This document shows positions 34,855-44,600 of a stretch of 64,000 nucleotides of DNA, one piece after another. Position 1 is the stretch's first letter. The number at the start of each line of letters is the position of its first letter. Below the pieces are notes generated by a model that saw only the letters and a list, made by a program, of their open reading frames with translations, did not search any database and was not told the origin of the DNA. This DNA is from JANWVO01 sp964458495 (lineage in GTDB: Bacteria > Acidobacteriota > Terriglobia > Bryobacterales > Bryobacteraceae). A program made the translations under genes and the position numbers. Location of the stretch: contig CAYWJB010000008.1 of the NCBI GenBank assembly GCA_964458495.1, positions 124,001 through 188,000 on the forward strand, read 5' to 3'.

Positions 34855-37800
34855 TCAGGACTCCCGGGAAGTTCTTCCCGCAGCCGCGTCGACGGCGCGC
34901 AGCAGCTTCTCGGCCTCGAAGGGCTTCGGGATGTAGCCGTCCATCCCCGCCGCCAGGCAGACCTCTTCATCGCCGCGCATGGCGTTCGCGGTGAGGGCGA
35001 GGATCGGGCTGCGGCGGCCGACGGCCCGCTCCAGCGCACGGATCTGCCGCGTCGCCTCCAGCCCGTCCATGTCGGGCATCTGCACATCCATCAGGATCAC
35101 GTCGAACCGCTCGCGCCCGGCCAGTTCCACGGCCTTCCGGCCGTTTTCCACGCTGACGACCTCGTGCCCCTGCCGGTTCATCAGCAGCTCCACGAGACGG
35201 CGGTTCACCGTATTGTCTTCCGCGAGCAGGATGCGGAGCCGCGTGGGCTGAGATCCCGGCCGCGCCGGAGCGTCGCCGGGCCGCGCGGGCGGCGGCGACT
35301 GCGAAAGAGCGCGCGTGGCCGGCGCGGATGCGGGCTGCAAGGCGACCGGTTCGGCGCAAACGCCCACCAGGATTTCCACTGTGAAAGTGGAACCCTGCCC
35401 CGGCCGGCTCTCGACGCGAATCCCGCCCCCCATCAGCCGTGCCAGGTGAGAAGAGATGGCCAGGCCAAGGCCCGTTCCTCCGAAGCGCCGCGTGATGGAT
35501 CCATCGGCCTGGCGGAAGGCCTCGAAGATGGCCTCCTGCTGGTCCGGAGGGATGCCTATCCCGGTGTCCACCACCAGAAACCGCATCAGGAGCCGCGTTT
35601 TCGTCACCGGTTCGGATTCGATGCGGAGTTCCACGCCCCCCTTCTCGGTGAACTTCACGGCGTTGTTCAACAGGTTCAGCAGGATCTGGAGCACGCGCTG
35701 CTCGTCGCCCGCCACACGCTCCGGCACGCCAGGCGCACAATGCATGGAGAGATGCAGCCCCTTCTCCAGGGCGCGTGAGACGACGGACTGAAGAGCATGC
35801 TCGGCGACGCGGCGGGGTTCGAAGGGCTCGGCCTGGATCTCCATGTAGCCTGCCTCGATCTTGGAGAGGTCGAGGATGTCGTTCAGGAGGTGGAGCAGGC
35901 GGTCGGCAGACAGCTTCACCGTTTCGAGATACTCCCGCTGTTCGCCGGTGAGTTCGGTGGTCAGAGCGAGATCCGTCATCCCCAGAATGCCGTTCATGGG
36001 CGTGCGGATCTCGTGCGAGACGTTGGCCAGGAACTCGTCCTTCAGGCGGTTGGCGCGTTCGCTGCGCTCCTTCTCCTCGCGCAACTGGCGGGTGCGCATT
36101 TCCACGGCGCGCTCGAGCCTGGCTTTCTCCCGCTGGTGGCGGATCTTCGAATGCCGCAAGTACAGCTGCGCCAGCGCCACCGACAGAAGAACCCCAATCA
36201 ACCGCGTCACCGGGTGCGCCCACCATGGCGGGTAAATGCGGAACTCGAACACCGCCGGCGCCTCGCTCCACGCGCGGGTGCCGTCAAAACCGCGCACCTC
36301 GAGCCGGTATTTGCCCGCCGGAAGGTCGGGGAACTGAATCTCGGACAGGTGCGTCTCCTTCCACTCCTCCGAGAGCCCTACCAGCCGGTAAAGGTATCTC
36401 TGCGCCGATGGGCGGGCAAAGCGGAGGACTGCGAAGCGAACCGTCAACGTGTTGTCCTGGTGGCGCACTTCGGCGCGGGCGGAGGGATCGAACACGCGCT
36501 TGCCGAGACGAACCAGGGTGAGGACAGTTCTGGGCGTCCCCGGAGAGGGCTTCCCCTCCGCCTCGCGGAACCGTGACAGCCCCCCGCTGGTTCCAATCCA
36601 GACTCCGCCATCAGAGGCCGCAGCAAAGGCGTCCGTGTTGCAGTCGTCCCAGATCAGGCCGTCCCCGCGCCGGTACTGGAGCCATGTCCTGCCGTCGAAC
36701 ACGGCCAAGCCCCGGTCCGTACCCGCCCAGAGATGGCCCTTCGCGTCGTGCCGGGCGAAATACACGAGCGCGGAGGGAAGGCCATCGGCGGGGGTGTAAT
36801 GCCGCAGCCGCAATCGGCCCGACTCGAAGATGCCTCTGGTCAGCCCCGACGGGTCCATATAGACGAGCCACATCTCGCCTCTTGCATCGAACGTGATGCC
36901 GTGGACGGCCTCGTGCAACAGCCCGTCCCGCCGTCCGTAGCGGACCCATCCTCCATCTTTGTAGCGGTAGAGCCCGTCTTGCGCGCCGAACCAGATGGAG
37001 CCGTCGGGGCCTTCCGCTACAGCCAGTCCCCGCCGCGGCTTGCCATCCGGCAAGGGAATGTCGCTCGTTCTCCCGTCGGGCTCGAGGATGAACAGTGCCG
37101 AGCGGTTGGAGACAGCCGCGTAGATCCGCCCGCTCCGCCCCTGCCGCAGCCGCATGACGAAGGCCCCGTCTTCGGCGCCAGGGACCGGCAGGCGGCGTAC
37201 GCGGCCCGAGCGCGGATCCCGCCGGTACAATCCGCCCTCCTGCGGCGCCGCCCAGATGGCGCCGTCCGAGGCCGCCAGCATTGCGATGATCGCACCTTTG
37301 GGAAACTCCTGGGCCCGGCGAAACCGGTAGCCGGCCCCGTTCCATTCGCCGCGGTAGACACCATCCCCGGTACCGACCCAAACACTCCCGTCCCTCTCCT
37401 CCACGACCTGCCAGACTGTTTCGTTGCCCAGACCCTCCGCCTCCGAATAGCCCTCCCACTCTCCGTAGCCGATCCAGCGGGCCAGCCCGCGTCCGTTCAT
37501 CCCCAGCCAGACGGATCCTTCCCTGTCCACGTAAACGCTCGAGACCGAGTCGCCGGGCAGCCCGTTGCGCTTGGTGATCTGCTGCCAATGACCATCGCGC
37601 AGGATCGCCAGACCACCCAGCACGGGAATCAGCAGCCTGCCCTCGTAATCCTCGCCGAGCTGCGGCACCCAGGGGCTTCTCAGATCCAGAGAACCATGCA
37701 CCGGCTCGAAGCGGGAACCGCCCTTTCTTAGAACTTCCAGGTGCATTGCGCTCCGGATGTAAAGGTCTCCGCGCTGGTTCTCGAACAGGAAGCTCCACGG

Positions 37801-38442
37801 GCCGTGTTCTCTGTCGGGTTGAAAGTCCAGCAGCCGGATTCGGTCCCGTTCGTCGAGTTCACAGAGGCTTCGTACGCATCCGAAGATCACTCTCCCGTCC
37901 CGGGTCACCGTCACGCCAGCCACCGCCCGGCTGGTCCTGCCCTGGCCTTCGGTGCGTGTCACCAGTTTGAAGACCCACTCGTTCCTGGGCCCAACGCGTT
38001 CGCCGATAGCAAGCCCGAGCCGCGTCGCGACATACAGACGCCCTCTGGCGTCCGAGGCCAGTCCACTTTTGCCGTTGACCCTCTGATCGTCCCCACCCGG
38101 CAGCACGGATTGCACAAAACGGCCAGCCTCCATCCGGTACAGGCCGTGCGTGGTCCCCAGCCACAGCGTTCCGTCCGGCGTCTGATGGATCGACAGGATG
38201 AAAGCCCCGCTGGCGATCTCCTTCCGCCCGAATTCCGCAAAGCCGCGTCCATCGTAACGGAACAGTCCATTCTGGGTCCCCACCCAGAGGAACCCCTCGC
38301 GGTCCTGGAAGATGCTCTCCACCGCAAGGTTGTTCAGGCCGCTGTCGAAGTCGAACGTTTGAAAGGAATACTGCTGGGCCAGAGCGTACGGCGACAGCAC
38401 AACCGCCACCAGAACAGAGAGGGCGTGCAGGCCGTGCCGCAT
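34855..38442 (-). CDS. Large hybrid sensor kinase with beta-propeller and Y_Y_Y sensor
   Basis: The 1195-residue protein has a signal peptide or start-anchor (LHALSVLVAVVLSPYALAQQ), about 700 residues of two-component-regulator propeller repeats (SIFQDREGFLWVGTQNGLFR is the first clear repeat) and a Y_Y_Y domain (YRLEVRGFDGTRAWSEAPAV). One transmembrane helix follows, then a HisKA domain with His810 (NVSHEIRTPMNG), an HATPase domain (GTGLGLAISSHLARLMGGGI), and a C-terminal receiver with Asp1119 (ILMDVQMPDMDG). Such sensors often detect extracellular carbohydrate fragments. Unlike classic HTCS proteins there is no DNA-binding domain after the receiver, so output must pass to another protein. 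ATG 38442 gives a clean signal peptide. Confidence 0.93.
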   Translation of the reverse strand: MRHGLHALSVLVAVVLSPYALAQQYSFQTFDFDSGLNNLAVESIFQDREGFLWVGTQNGLFRYDGRGFAEFGRKEIASGAFILSIHQTPDGTLWLGTTHGLYRMEAGRFVQSVLPGGDDQRVNGKSGLASDARGRLYVATRLGLAIGERVGPRNEWVFKLVTRTEGQGRTSRAVAGVTVTRDGRVIFGCVRSLCELDERDRIRLLDFQPDREHGPWSFLFENQRGDLYIRSAMHLEVLRKGGSRFEPVHGSLDLRSPWVPQLGEDYEGRLLIPVLGGLAILRDGHWQQITKRNGLPGDSVSSVYVDREGSVWLGMNGRGLARWIGYGEWEGYSEAEGLGNETVWQVVEERDGSVWVGTGDGVYRGEWNGAGYRFRRAQEFPKGAIIAMLAASDGAIWAAPQEGGLYRRDPRSGRVRRLPVPGAEDGAFVMRLRQGRSGRIYAAVSNRSALFILEPDGRTSDIPLPDGKPRRGLAVAEGPDGSIWFGAQDGLYRYKDGGWVRYGRRDGLLHEAVHGITFDARGEMWLVYMDPSGLTRGIFESGRLRLRHYTPADGLPSALVYFARHDAKGHLWAGTDRGLAVFDGRTWLQYRRGDGLIWDDCNTDAFAAASDGGVWIGTSGGLSRFREAEGKPSPGTPRTVLTLVRLGKRVFDPSARAEVRHQDNTLTVRFAVLRFARPSAQRYLYRLVGLSEEWKETHLSEIQFPDLPAGKYRLEVRGFDGTRAWSEAPAVFEFRIYPPWWAHPVTRLIGVLLSVALAQLYLRHSKIRHQREKARLERAVEMRTRQLREEKERSERANRLKDEFLANVSHEIRTPMNGILGMTDLALTTELTGEQREYLETVKLSADRLLHLLNDILDLSKIEAGYMEIQAEPFEPRRVAEHALQSVVSRALEKGLHLSMHCAPGVPERVAGDEQRVLQILLNLLNNAVKFTEKGGVELRIESEPVTKTRLLMRFLVVDTGIGIPPDQQEAIFEAFRQADGSITRRFGGTGLGLAISSHLARLMGGGIRVESRPGQGSTFTVEILVGVCAEPVALQPASAPATRALSQSPPPARPGDAPARPGSQPTRLRILLAEDNTVNRRLVELLMNRQGHEVVSVENGRKAVELAGRERFDVILMDVQMPDMDGLEATRQIRALERAVGRRSPILALTANAMRGDEEVCLAAGMDGYIPKPFEAEKLLRAVDAAAGRTSRES

Positions 38443-38537
38443 CAGCCCATCTATCGGCGGATCGGGTCCGCTGCTGCAGAGCGTCCTTCGCAGATGCGGC
38501 TCGCACGGGCCGCCGCGCCGGGCTACCATGAAATCGC

Positions 38538-38891
38538 ATGGAGAGCCCCCCGGAAGAGCTTGTCGACCATATCGTCACGCACCTGAGCGAGGAGCAGCCG
38601 GAGCTGATCGCCGGCCTCCCGGACGCCGAGGTAGCCAGGCGGGTCGCCGCCGGGATCGCCCGGGCCCATTCGCACTCCTTCGTGCAGCCGGAATCCGTCA
38701 CCGCCTTTGTCACGCTGATGTTCCTGATCGCCCCGGACTTCGATTCGCACCCGGCGATCGCCCGCGCGCTCCGGCTCCACGGCACGGAGACCGACCGGCT
38801 GCGTCTGTTGTTCGAGCGCACACGCGAAGAGGACTGGGATCAGGCGGCCGCTTCATCGAAAGGGTGGGAGGCGCTGCTGCCGCACGCATGA
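38538..38891 (+). CDS. Small conserved-looking acidic protein of unknown function
   Basis: This 117-residue cytoplasmic protein is predominantly helical (ELVDHIVTHLSEEQPELIAG, ESVTAFVTLMFLIAPDFDSH, WEALLPHA). I recognise no family. Its stop overlaps the ATG of the Dph6-like gene by the ATGA arrangement, so it is probably co-expressed with it. A different-frame ATG at 38528 opens a long shadow frame through the next gene but has no protein-like content. Confidence 0.6.
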   Translation: MESPPEELVDHIVTHLSEEQPELIAGLPDAEVARRVAAGIARAHSHSFVQPESVTAFVTLMFLIAPDFDSHPAIARALRLHGTETDRLRLLFERTREEDWDQAAASSKGWEALLPHA

Positions 38892-39574
38892 GCCGCCTGC
38901 GCGCTGTGATCTCCTGGTCTTCCGGCAAGGACGCGGCTTGGGCGCTGCATCTCGTCCGCCAGCGCGGCGAGGTGGAAGTGGCCGGGCTGTTGTCCTCGAT
39001 CAACGAACAGTTCCAGCGCGTCTCCATGCATGGCGTGCGCCGCCAGTTGCTCGAACGCCAGGCGCGTGCCGCCCGGTTGCCGCTGGACATTGTGGAACTG
39101 CCGTGGCCATGTCAGAACGAGGAATACGAGCGGCGGATGGAGGCGGCGTGCAAGGGGCTCCGCGCCAGGGGCGTCGAGGCTGTAGTGTTCGGCGACATTC
39201 ATTTGGCGGACGTGCGCGAGTACCGCGAAAAGCAAATGGCGCGCGCCGGACTGCAGCCGCTGTTTCCCCTTTGGGGCAGAGATTCACGCGCGTTGCTCGA
39301 GGAGATGCTGGAGGCCGGCGTGCGGGCGCGGATCGTTTGTCTGGATCCGCTCCGTATGAATCGGGCAATGGCAGGGGCGGAGCTGTCAGCGGAGTGGCTG
39401 TCCGCCCTCCCCGGCGGCGTGGATCCGTGCGGCGAGAACGGCGAGTTCCATACGTTCGTGACCCGCGCGCCCGTCTTCAGCGAGCCGGTGGAAGTCGAGC
39501 CGGGCGAGGTGGTGGAACGAGACGGCTTCGTCTACGCCGACCTGCTGCCCCGAGGCGCTGGAGAGCGCCGCTGA
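38888..39574 (+). CDS. Dph6-like ATP pyrophosphatase (PP-loop)
   Basis: The 228-residue protein has the PP-loop motif VISWSSGKDAAWALHL near the N-terminus and later VVFGDIHLADVREYREKQMA and the C-terminal NGEFHTFVTRAPVF. This is the fold of the archaeal and bacterial diphthine-ammonia-ligase relatives (MJ0570 type), which use ATP to activate a carboxyl or carbonyl for amidation. Bacteria make no diphthamide, so the substrate is different and unknown, possibly a coenzyme or RNA. The gene is coupled to the small upstream gene by ATGA. A tRNA-Arg follows 17 bases later. Confidence 0.83.
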   Translation: MSRLRAVISWSSGKDAAWALHLVRQRGEVEVAGLLSSINEQFQRVSMHGVRRQLLERQARAARLPLDIVELPWPCQNEEYERRMEAACKGLRARGVEAVVFGDIHLADVREYREKQMARAGLQPLFPLWGRDSRALLEEMLEAGVRARIVCLDPLRMNRAMAGAELSAEWLSALPGGVDPCGENGEFHTFVTRAPVFSEPVEVEPGEVVERDGFVYADLLPRGAGERR

Positions 39575-39580
39575 TAAAAT
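39575..39580 (+). promoter_or_regulatory. -10-like TAAAAT before tRNA-Arg
   Basis: TAAAAT lies 12 bases before the tRNA 5' end, and overlaps the end of the Dph6-like gene. No clear -35 was found. Confidence 0.35.
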
Positions 39581-39591
39581 GGCACCAGAGC

Positions 39592-39668
39592 GGGCCCGTA
39601 GCTCAGCCGGATAGAGCGTCTGGCTTCGAACCAGCAGGTCGGGGGTTCGAGTCCCTCCGGGCCCGCCA
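39592..39668 (+). tRNA. tRNA-Arg (TCG)
   Basis: The 77-base sequence folds as a tRNA: acceptor stem GGGCCCG with CGGGCCC, D arm GCTC...GAGC, anticodon loop CTTCGAA with anticodon TCG at 39626-39628, T arm containing GGTTCGAGTCC, and an encoded CCA at 39666-39668. The pair at the outermost anticodon-stem position is a T-C mismatch. It reads codon CGA. A degraded IS481 transposase ends 1 base after the CCA. Confidence 0.95.
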
Positions 39669-39669
39669 T

Positions 39670-40205
39670 TTATTTTCCTGTCCAGCCCGAACACATGGGT
39701 GACACTCCGGGACCGAAGGGATTGTCAAAGGGCTGCAGGGTTCTTTCTTCAAGGCCGAAGTATCCCGAATCATCTTCCATCGAGGTGACGAGCCGGATGC
39801 CGTCGTCGACTTCCTTGAGGCCGACAGCTTGGCCGGCCAGCGAAGTGCTGAAGGAGAGATGCATGCGCTCATGGCGGCCGGGTTGCCGGGGATGTCCGGG
39901 GCGGATGCGCTCGATGCGGACGCCGGGGCGGAGCCGCCGGACGGAGAGCCTGCAGAGTTGGAACAGCCCATTGGGGCGGCGAAGGGCGCGCCGTTGCCGG
40001 AGCGGATCGCCAGCGGCAAGCCGCGCGGGCGGAAGCGCCTTTCCAGGGCGGTGATGGCGGGCTTTGGGGCGTTCGACCCCATCGCTTCGCACCGCAACAG
40101 ACAGCGGGAGGAGTGATCGGTGACGGTGAGCGGATCGCAGTAGCGCTTGTTGCCGGGCATGAACCTGCCTTTGGAGCCGGTCGCCCGGAAATCGTCAGGA
40201 GCCAG
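39670..40205 (-). pseudogene. Decayed IS481-family transposase
   Basis: Reading the minus strand from about 40205, one frame gives YCDPLTVTDHSSRCLLRCEA and PLAIRSGNGAPFAAP; near 39960 the reading shifts to a second frame giving LCRLSVRRLRPGVRIERIRP, GHPRQPGRHERMHL and finally VGLKEVDDGIRLVTSMEDD with the stop at 39670. These are consecutive pieces of an IS481 integrase-type transposase (DDE core and C-terminal tail). About 70-75 residues between HERMHL and LAGQAVGLKEV are missing, plus the N-terminal helix-turn-helix. The catalytic Asp in SDNG is altered to SGNG. No terminal inverted repeats were identified. The relic abuts the tRNA-Arg 3' end. Confidence 0.8.
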
Positions 40206-40271
40206 GCCCACCGAAAGCGGCGCGAATCCTGCCGGTCTTCAGGAAGAGGTCGCCAGCGTTGAATTCGGGGG

Positions 40272-41516
40272 CTACTTCTTCGGGGCAGGAGTCACGGATT
40301 GCTCGATCCGGAGTTCGTGGTGATACTTGTAGCTCATCTCGACGGGAACCATCTCGCGGAACCGGGCGTGAATCACCGCCTGAAAGAACTCCGGCAGCCG
40401 GCCCGTGCCGCCGGAAACGCGCTGGACGAAGTCGGAGGCGAATTTCGGCTCAGTGACATACTGCGCGGCTGCGGCGGTGCCTTCCGTGGAACTCGCCGAG
40501 AGAATCAGATATCGGGTGCGCCCATGCACGCCGGGCACCCGGCTGATCAAAGCGTAGTCCTCGATCACGTGGGGCGAGTCATCCGGCCAGTTGCCTTCGA
40601 GGAAAGCAGGCTCGCCCGCGCGGGGCCGGAGATTGCGGATCTGGCGGCCTTCCATGACCAGATCGAGGCGCACCGGAATCTCATTGAGTCGTGGCGTGTA
40701 CTTGGGCGGGCCGAGGAACACGATGTGGTTGTGGACGAGTTCCTCCCAGCTGACGGCGCTGCTGCGGCGCACAGTGAAGCGGGCGCCGGTGGCAGACAGC
40801 AACCGGGCCACTTCCACCGCCGCCATGGCATCCCCCACGCCCGTGTAGATGTGCACGGGGATGGCCTTGTCAGACTGGATCTGCGGCTTCAGCCAATCGA
40901 GCTCCGGCGCTTGCAAAGCTTCCTCCCAGCGGTTCACGCGCGGGCTGCGGAAGAAGCCGCGGGCATCCTTGACAAAGAGGGGCGTGCCGAGGCACAACAG
41001 CACGGGGCGGTCTTCTTCGATCAACGGCGCCCAGATGGCCCTCTGCTCCGCAGTCATGTCCCGGGGCTGCCGGGCCAGCCAGGCGAGAAACGCGGCGACG
41101 GTCACCAGCCACAAACCGGCCAGCGCCAGGGCCATGCGTTTCCAGGCGCGAAGCGGAGGGGCCGGCGCGGGGACCGTCTTCGGGGAGAACCGGAGCTCGA
41201 AGTGGCCTTTGGGAAAATCGACCACGACCGGGTCGTTTTGGCCCTCTTTCCGGTAATATTCCTCCAGTTTTTGGCGCAGCTTGCCGGCCTGGATGCGAAC
41301 GGAAGCGTCGCGCTGCGGGTCGTAATCGGCAGGCTTGCCAAAAACGTCCACGCCGATGGCGTACTCCTTGAGCTGCGCCGCCTCGCCTGACAGGCTTTTC
41401 TCGGCCAGGTAGGCGAACAGTCTCTTCAGAGTTTCGGCCTGGCGCAGAGTCTCCGAGCGAAGAATGCGGGCCACCTGCTCTTTCGACGCCTCGCCGGAGT
41501 CTGAGTCCACCAGCAT
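40272..41516 (-). CDS. Membrane-anchored protein with N-terminal winged-helix-type domain
   Basis: This 414-residue protein starts with a domain (about residues 10-105) containing ILRSETLRQAETLKRLFAYL, DVFGKPADYDPQRDASVRIQ and a KLRQKLEEYY helix. By recollection this domain is common in Acidobacteriota and is related to winged-helix or transcription-type N-terminal domains. A transmembrane helix (about 127-147) follows, then a periplasmic domain of about 260 residues with two alternating alpha/beta stretches (RPVLLCLGTPLFVKD, AIPVHIYTGVGDAMAAVEVA) of a Rossmann or nucleoside-binding-like look. It is divergent from the TonB-receptor gene and may regulate it by sensing a substrate outside the membrane; this is inferred from position. 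Confidence 0.68.
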   Translation of the reverse strand: MLVDSDSGEASKEQVARILRSETLRQAETLKRLFAYLAEKSLSGEAAQLKEYAIGVDVFGKPADYDPQRDASVRIQAGKLRQKLEEYYRKEGQNDPVVVDFPKGHFELRFSPKTVPAPAPPLRAWKRMALALAGLWLVTVAAFLAWLARQPRDMTAEQRAIWAPLIEEDRPVLLCLGTPLFVKDARGFFRSPRVNRWEEALQAPELDWLKPQIQSDKAIPVHIYTGVGDAMAAVEVARLLSATGARFTVRRSSAVSWEELVHNHIVFLGPPKYTPRLNEIPVRLDLVMEGRQIRNLRPRAGEPAFLEGNWPDDSPHVIEDYALISRVPGVHGRTRYLILSASSTEGTAAAAQYVTEPKFASDFVQRVSGGTGRLPEFFQAVIHARFREMVPVEMSYKYHHELRIEQSVTPAPKK

Positions 41517-41547
41517 GGATGTCTAATCCTATCAAACGATTGTGCCA

Positions 41548-41562
41548 GTTAATTAACCGGTT
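41548..41562. promoter_or_regulatory. Overlapping palindromes in divergent regulator/TonB promoter region
   Basis: GTTAATTAAC (41548-41557) is a perfect palindrome that overlaps a second perfect palindrome AACCGGTT (41555-41562). They lie 32 bases before the membrane-regulator start and 138 before the TonB-receptor start, a likely operator. A perfect -35 TTGACA occurs at 41618-41623 on the plus strand, but the matching -10 is poor. Confidence 0.4.
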
Positions 41563-41699
41563 GCAAGCCCCGATTGATCTGACAGTCCGTTGAACTCTCG
41601 CCCACTATCGCGCAACATTGACATCGGCCGGGGGTCAGGCCCGCCAATCCGCTGAACAGCGCGGCCGGACCGCCGAGGGTCGTCAGGAGGTTTGATCGC

Positions 41700-44600
41700 A
41701 TGAGGAAGACTTTGGCAAGGGCATTGGGCGGGATGTTCATCCTGCTGTTCGCCCTGTGGGCTCAAGATTACCGCGCTTCCCTGCTGGGCCGCGTCACGGA
41801 CGCCTCCGACGCGGGAGTGCCGTCGGCAACCATCGTGGTGACCCATGAAGCCACGCGCTTCAGTTACCGCACAACGAGCAACGATGAGGGCCACTACCTG
41901 ATTCCTCTGCTGGAGCCGGGCGCGTACATGGTCGAAGTCGAGGCGGCCGGCTTCAAGAAGATTCGCCAGGAGGGGCTGTCCATCCAGACGGGCGCGAAGT
42001 TGACGCGCGACTTCGAGCTTGAGGTAGGGCAGGTGACCGAATCGGTGACGGTTCGGGCAGAGGCGCCGCTGCTGGACACAGCCGCAGCCGACATTGCCCA
42101 GGTGATCGACCGCAGGTTCGTGGACATGCTCTACATCCCGAACCGCAACCCGCTCGCGCTCGTCTCGCTGACGGCCGGTGTGCGGGGCGGCGGAGGGCGG
42201 TTCAGCGACAGCGGCCAGCACTATCTGAACATTCTCGGGGGGGCGGGCCAGGACGGCCGCAACGAGGTCGTGGTGGACGGCGCCTCGGTGACCATGCCCC
42301 GTCAGGGCGGGGCGATTGCGGTTTCGCCGTCGGGCGACACGGTGGAGGAATTGCGCGTGCAGACGACGATGCTCGACGCCTCTTACGGCCGGTCGAACGG
42401 CGGCGTCATCAGCTATGCCACGCGCTCGGGGACCAACGACCTGCATGGGTCATTCGAGTATTTCTACCGGAACAAGGCGCTGAACGCGAACAGTTGGCTG
42501 AACAACCGCAAGGGCCTGCCGCGGCCGGACGACCCGCGCAAGTTCAGCTCCGGCGCCATCGGAGGTCCGATCCTGCTGCCGAAGCTGTATGACGGGCGCA
42601 ACCGCACGTTCTTCTTCACGAGCGTCCAGTACGACGCGCGCTGGAGCAACCCGACCTACGGCGGCCGCGTGCCGAGCGAGCTCGAGCGGCAGGGCGACTT
42701 TTCGCAAACCCTGAGCGCCAAGGGAACGCCGCTGGTCATTTACAACCCGTACACGACCGAAATCCAGGGATCGAAAGTGGTGCGGCAGCCGTGGCCCGGC
42801 AACCGGATCCCCTCGGCGATGTTCAACAAGACCGGCTCGACGATCATGAACGTGTATCCGAAGCCGACGCAAGGCGAGCCCACGCAGATCGGCGTCTACA
42901 ACTGGTTCGAGCAGAGCCGGGCCAACAACCCCGCCAAGCAGATCAGCACGCGGCTGGACCACATGCTCAGCCCGAAGCACCGCGTCTTCGGCCGCTTCGC
43001 CTACATGGACTGGAGCGTGGAGTTCACCAAGCTGCCGGCCGGCCTGCGCAACGCGCCGGTCGGGGGCGACCCGGGCGGCGACCTGCGCCATTTCTACAAC
43101 GCGACATTCAATGACGACTACACCTTCACGCCGACGCTGATCGGCTCGCTCCGGTTTTCCTTCAACCGCTACTGGAGCGACACCTGGTTCTCCGGCAACG
43201 TGCAGGATCCGAAGGCGCTGAACCTGCATCCGGACATTCTGGCCAACCAGATGCGGCCTTCCTGGCCGGGCATCGACATGGCAGAAGGCTTCATCCGGCT
43301 GGGGCACCGGTTCAAGATCCGCGCCAACGATACGTACGTGCTCACGCCGACGCTGACCACGCTGCGCAGCAGCCACAACCTGCGCATCGGAGCCGACATC
43401 CGGCGGCTGAACTGGAACGAGATCAGCCCGGACTCACAGGCCGGAGGCTACTTCAACTTCCGGCCGACGTTTTCGCAGCAAGACCCCTGGCTGGCCGCCA
43501 CCAGCCAGACGAGCGGCACGGCGATGGCCGACCTGCTGCTGGGCATGCCGGCTTCGGGCGCCATCAGCGGCCCCACTCCCTATTCGATGCGCGGCAATTA
43601 CCTCGCCCTGTTTGTGCAGGACGACTGGAAGGTGAGCCGGCGGTTGACGGTGAACCTCGGTCTGCGCTGGGAGTTCGAGAAGCCGTGGACCGAGCGGTTC
43701 GACCGCATGCTGTACGGCTTCGACACGGAAGGGCCCAGCCCCTTGCAGATTCCGGGCCTCGACCTGCGAGGCGGGCTTCTGTACGCGGGCATCGATGGCA
43801 ACCCGCGGCGCCTGGGCAAACAGGACTGGAACAACTTCGGGCCGCGCATCGGCATCGCCTGGCAAGTGACGCCGAAAACAGTGATCCGGGCCGGCTATGG
43901 CCTGTTCTATTCCAGTTTCCTGGACAACCTCGACTACGTGCTGCCCGTGCCGCTGACCTTCAGCACCAACATCCCCTACATCGGCACGGTGGACCGGGGC
44001 GCCACACCGTACACGACTCTGGCCAATCCCTTCCCGCAGGGCATTCCGCCGATCACGGGCAACTCGGAGGGCCGCGCCTCCCTGATCGGCGACTCGATCA
44101 CCTTTGTCAATCACGAGAGAGTCCTGCCCTACAACCAGCAATGGCAATTCGGTTTCCAGCGCGAGCTGCCGTGGCAATCGAAGTTCCAGGCCAACTTCAT
44201 TCGCGTGCTGAATGTCAAGGGGATTGAAACGTTCAACCTGAACGAGACGCCGGACATTTATCTGCCGCTGGGCACGGCCGAGAACGTCCAGGTTCCCAAC
44301 CCGTTCTACGGCCTCATTCCCTCCACGCGGCCGCTGGGGGCGTCGGCAAAGGTGGCGCAACGGACACTGTGGCGGCGCTTCCCGCAGTACAGCGGGGTCA
44401 CGGTGCGCGCCTTCAACACGAACACCATCGTTTACCACGCCCTGCAATTCAACTTCGAGAAGCGCTATTCGAACGGGCTGACCCTGTTGTGGAACCATTC
44501 CATCTCGAAAATGTTCGACAACAACATGACCAGCGTGATCAACGAGCGGCACTACCGGACTATTTCCGGCATGGACCGCCCGCACATCATGAACCTCGCG

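Noticed and set aside
38528..39574. A 348-codon open frame on the plus strand starting at 38528 in another frame
   Set aside because: Before 38888 it is Arg/Pro/Gly-rich shadow sequence; the real Dph6-like gene starts at 38888 and a separate small gene occupies 38538-38891.
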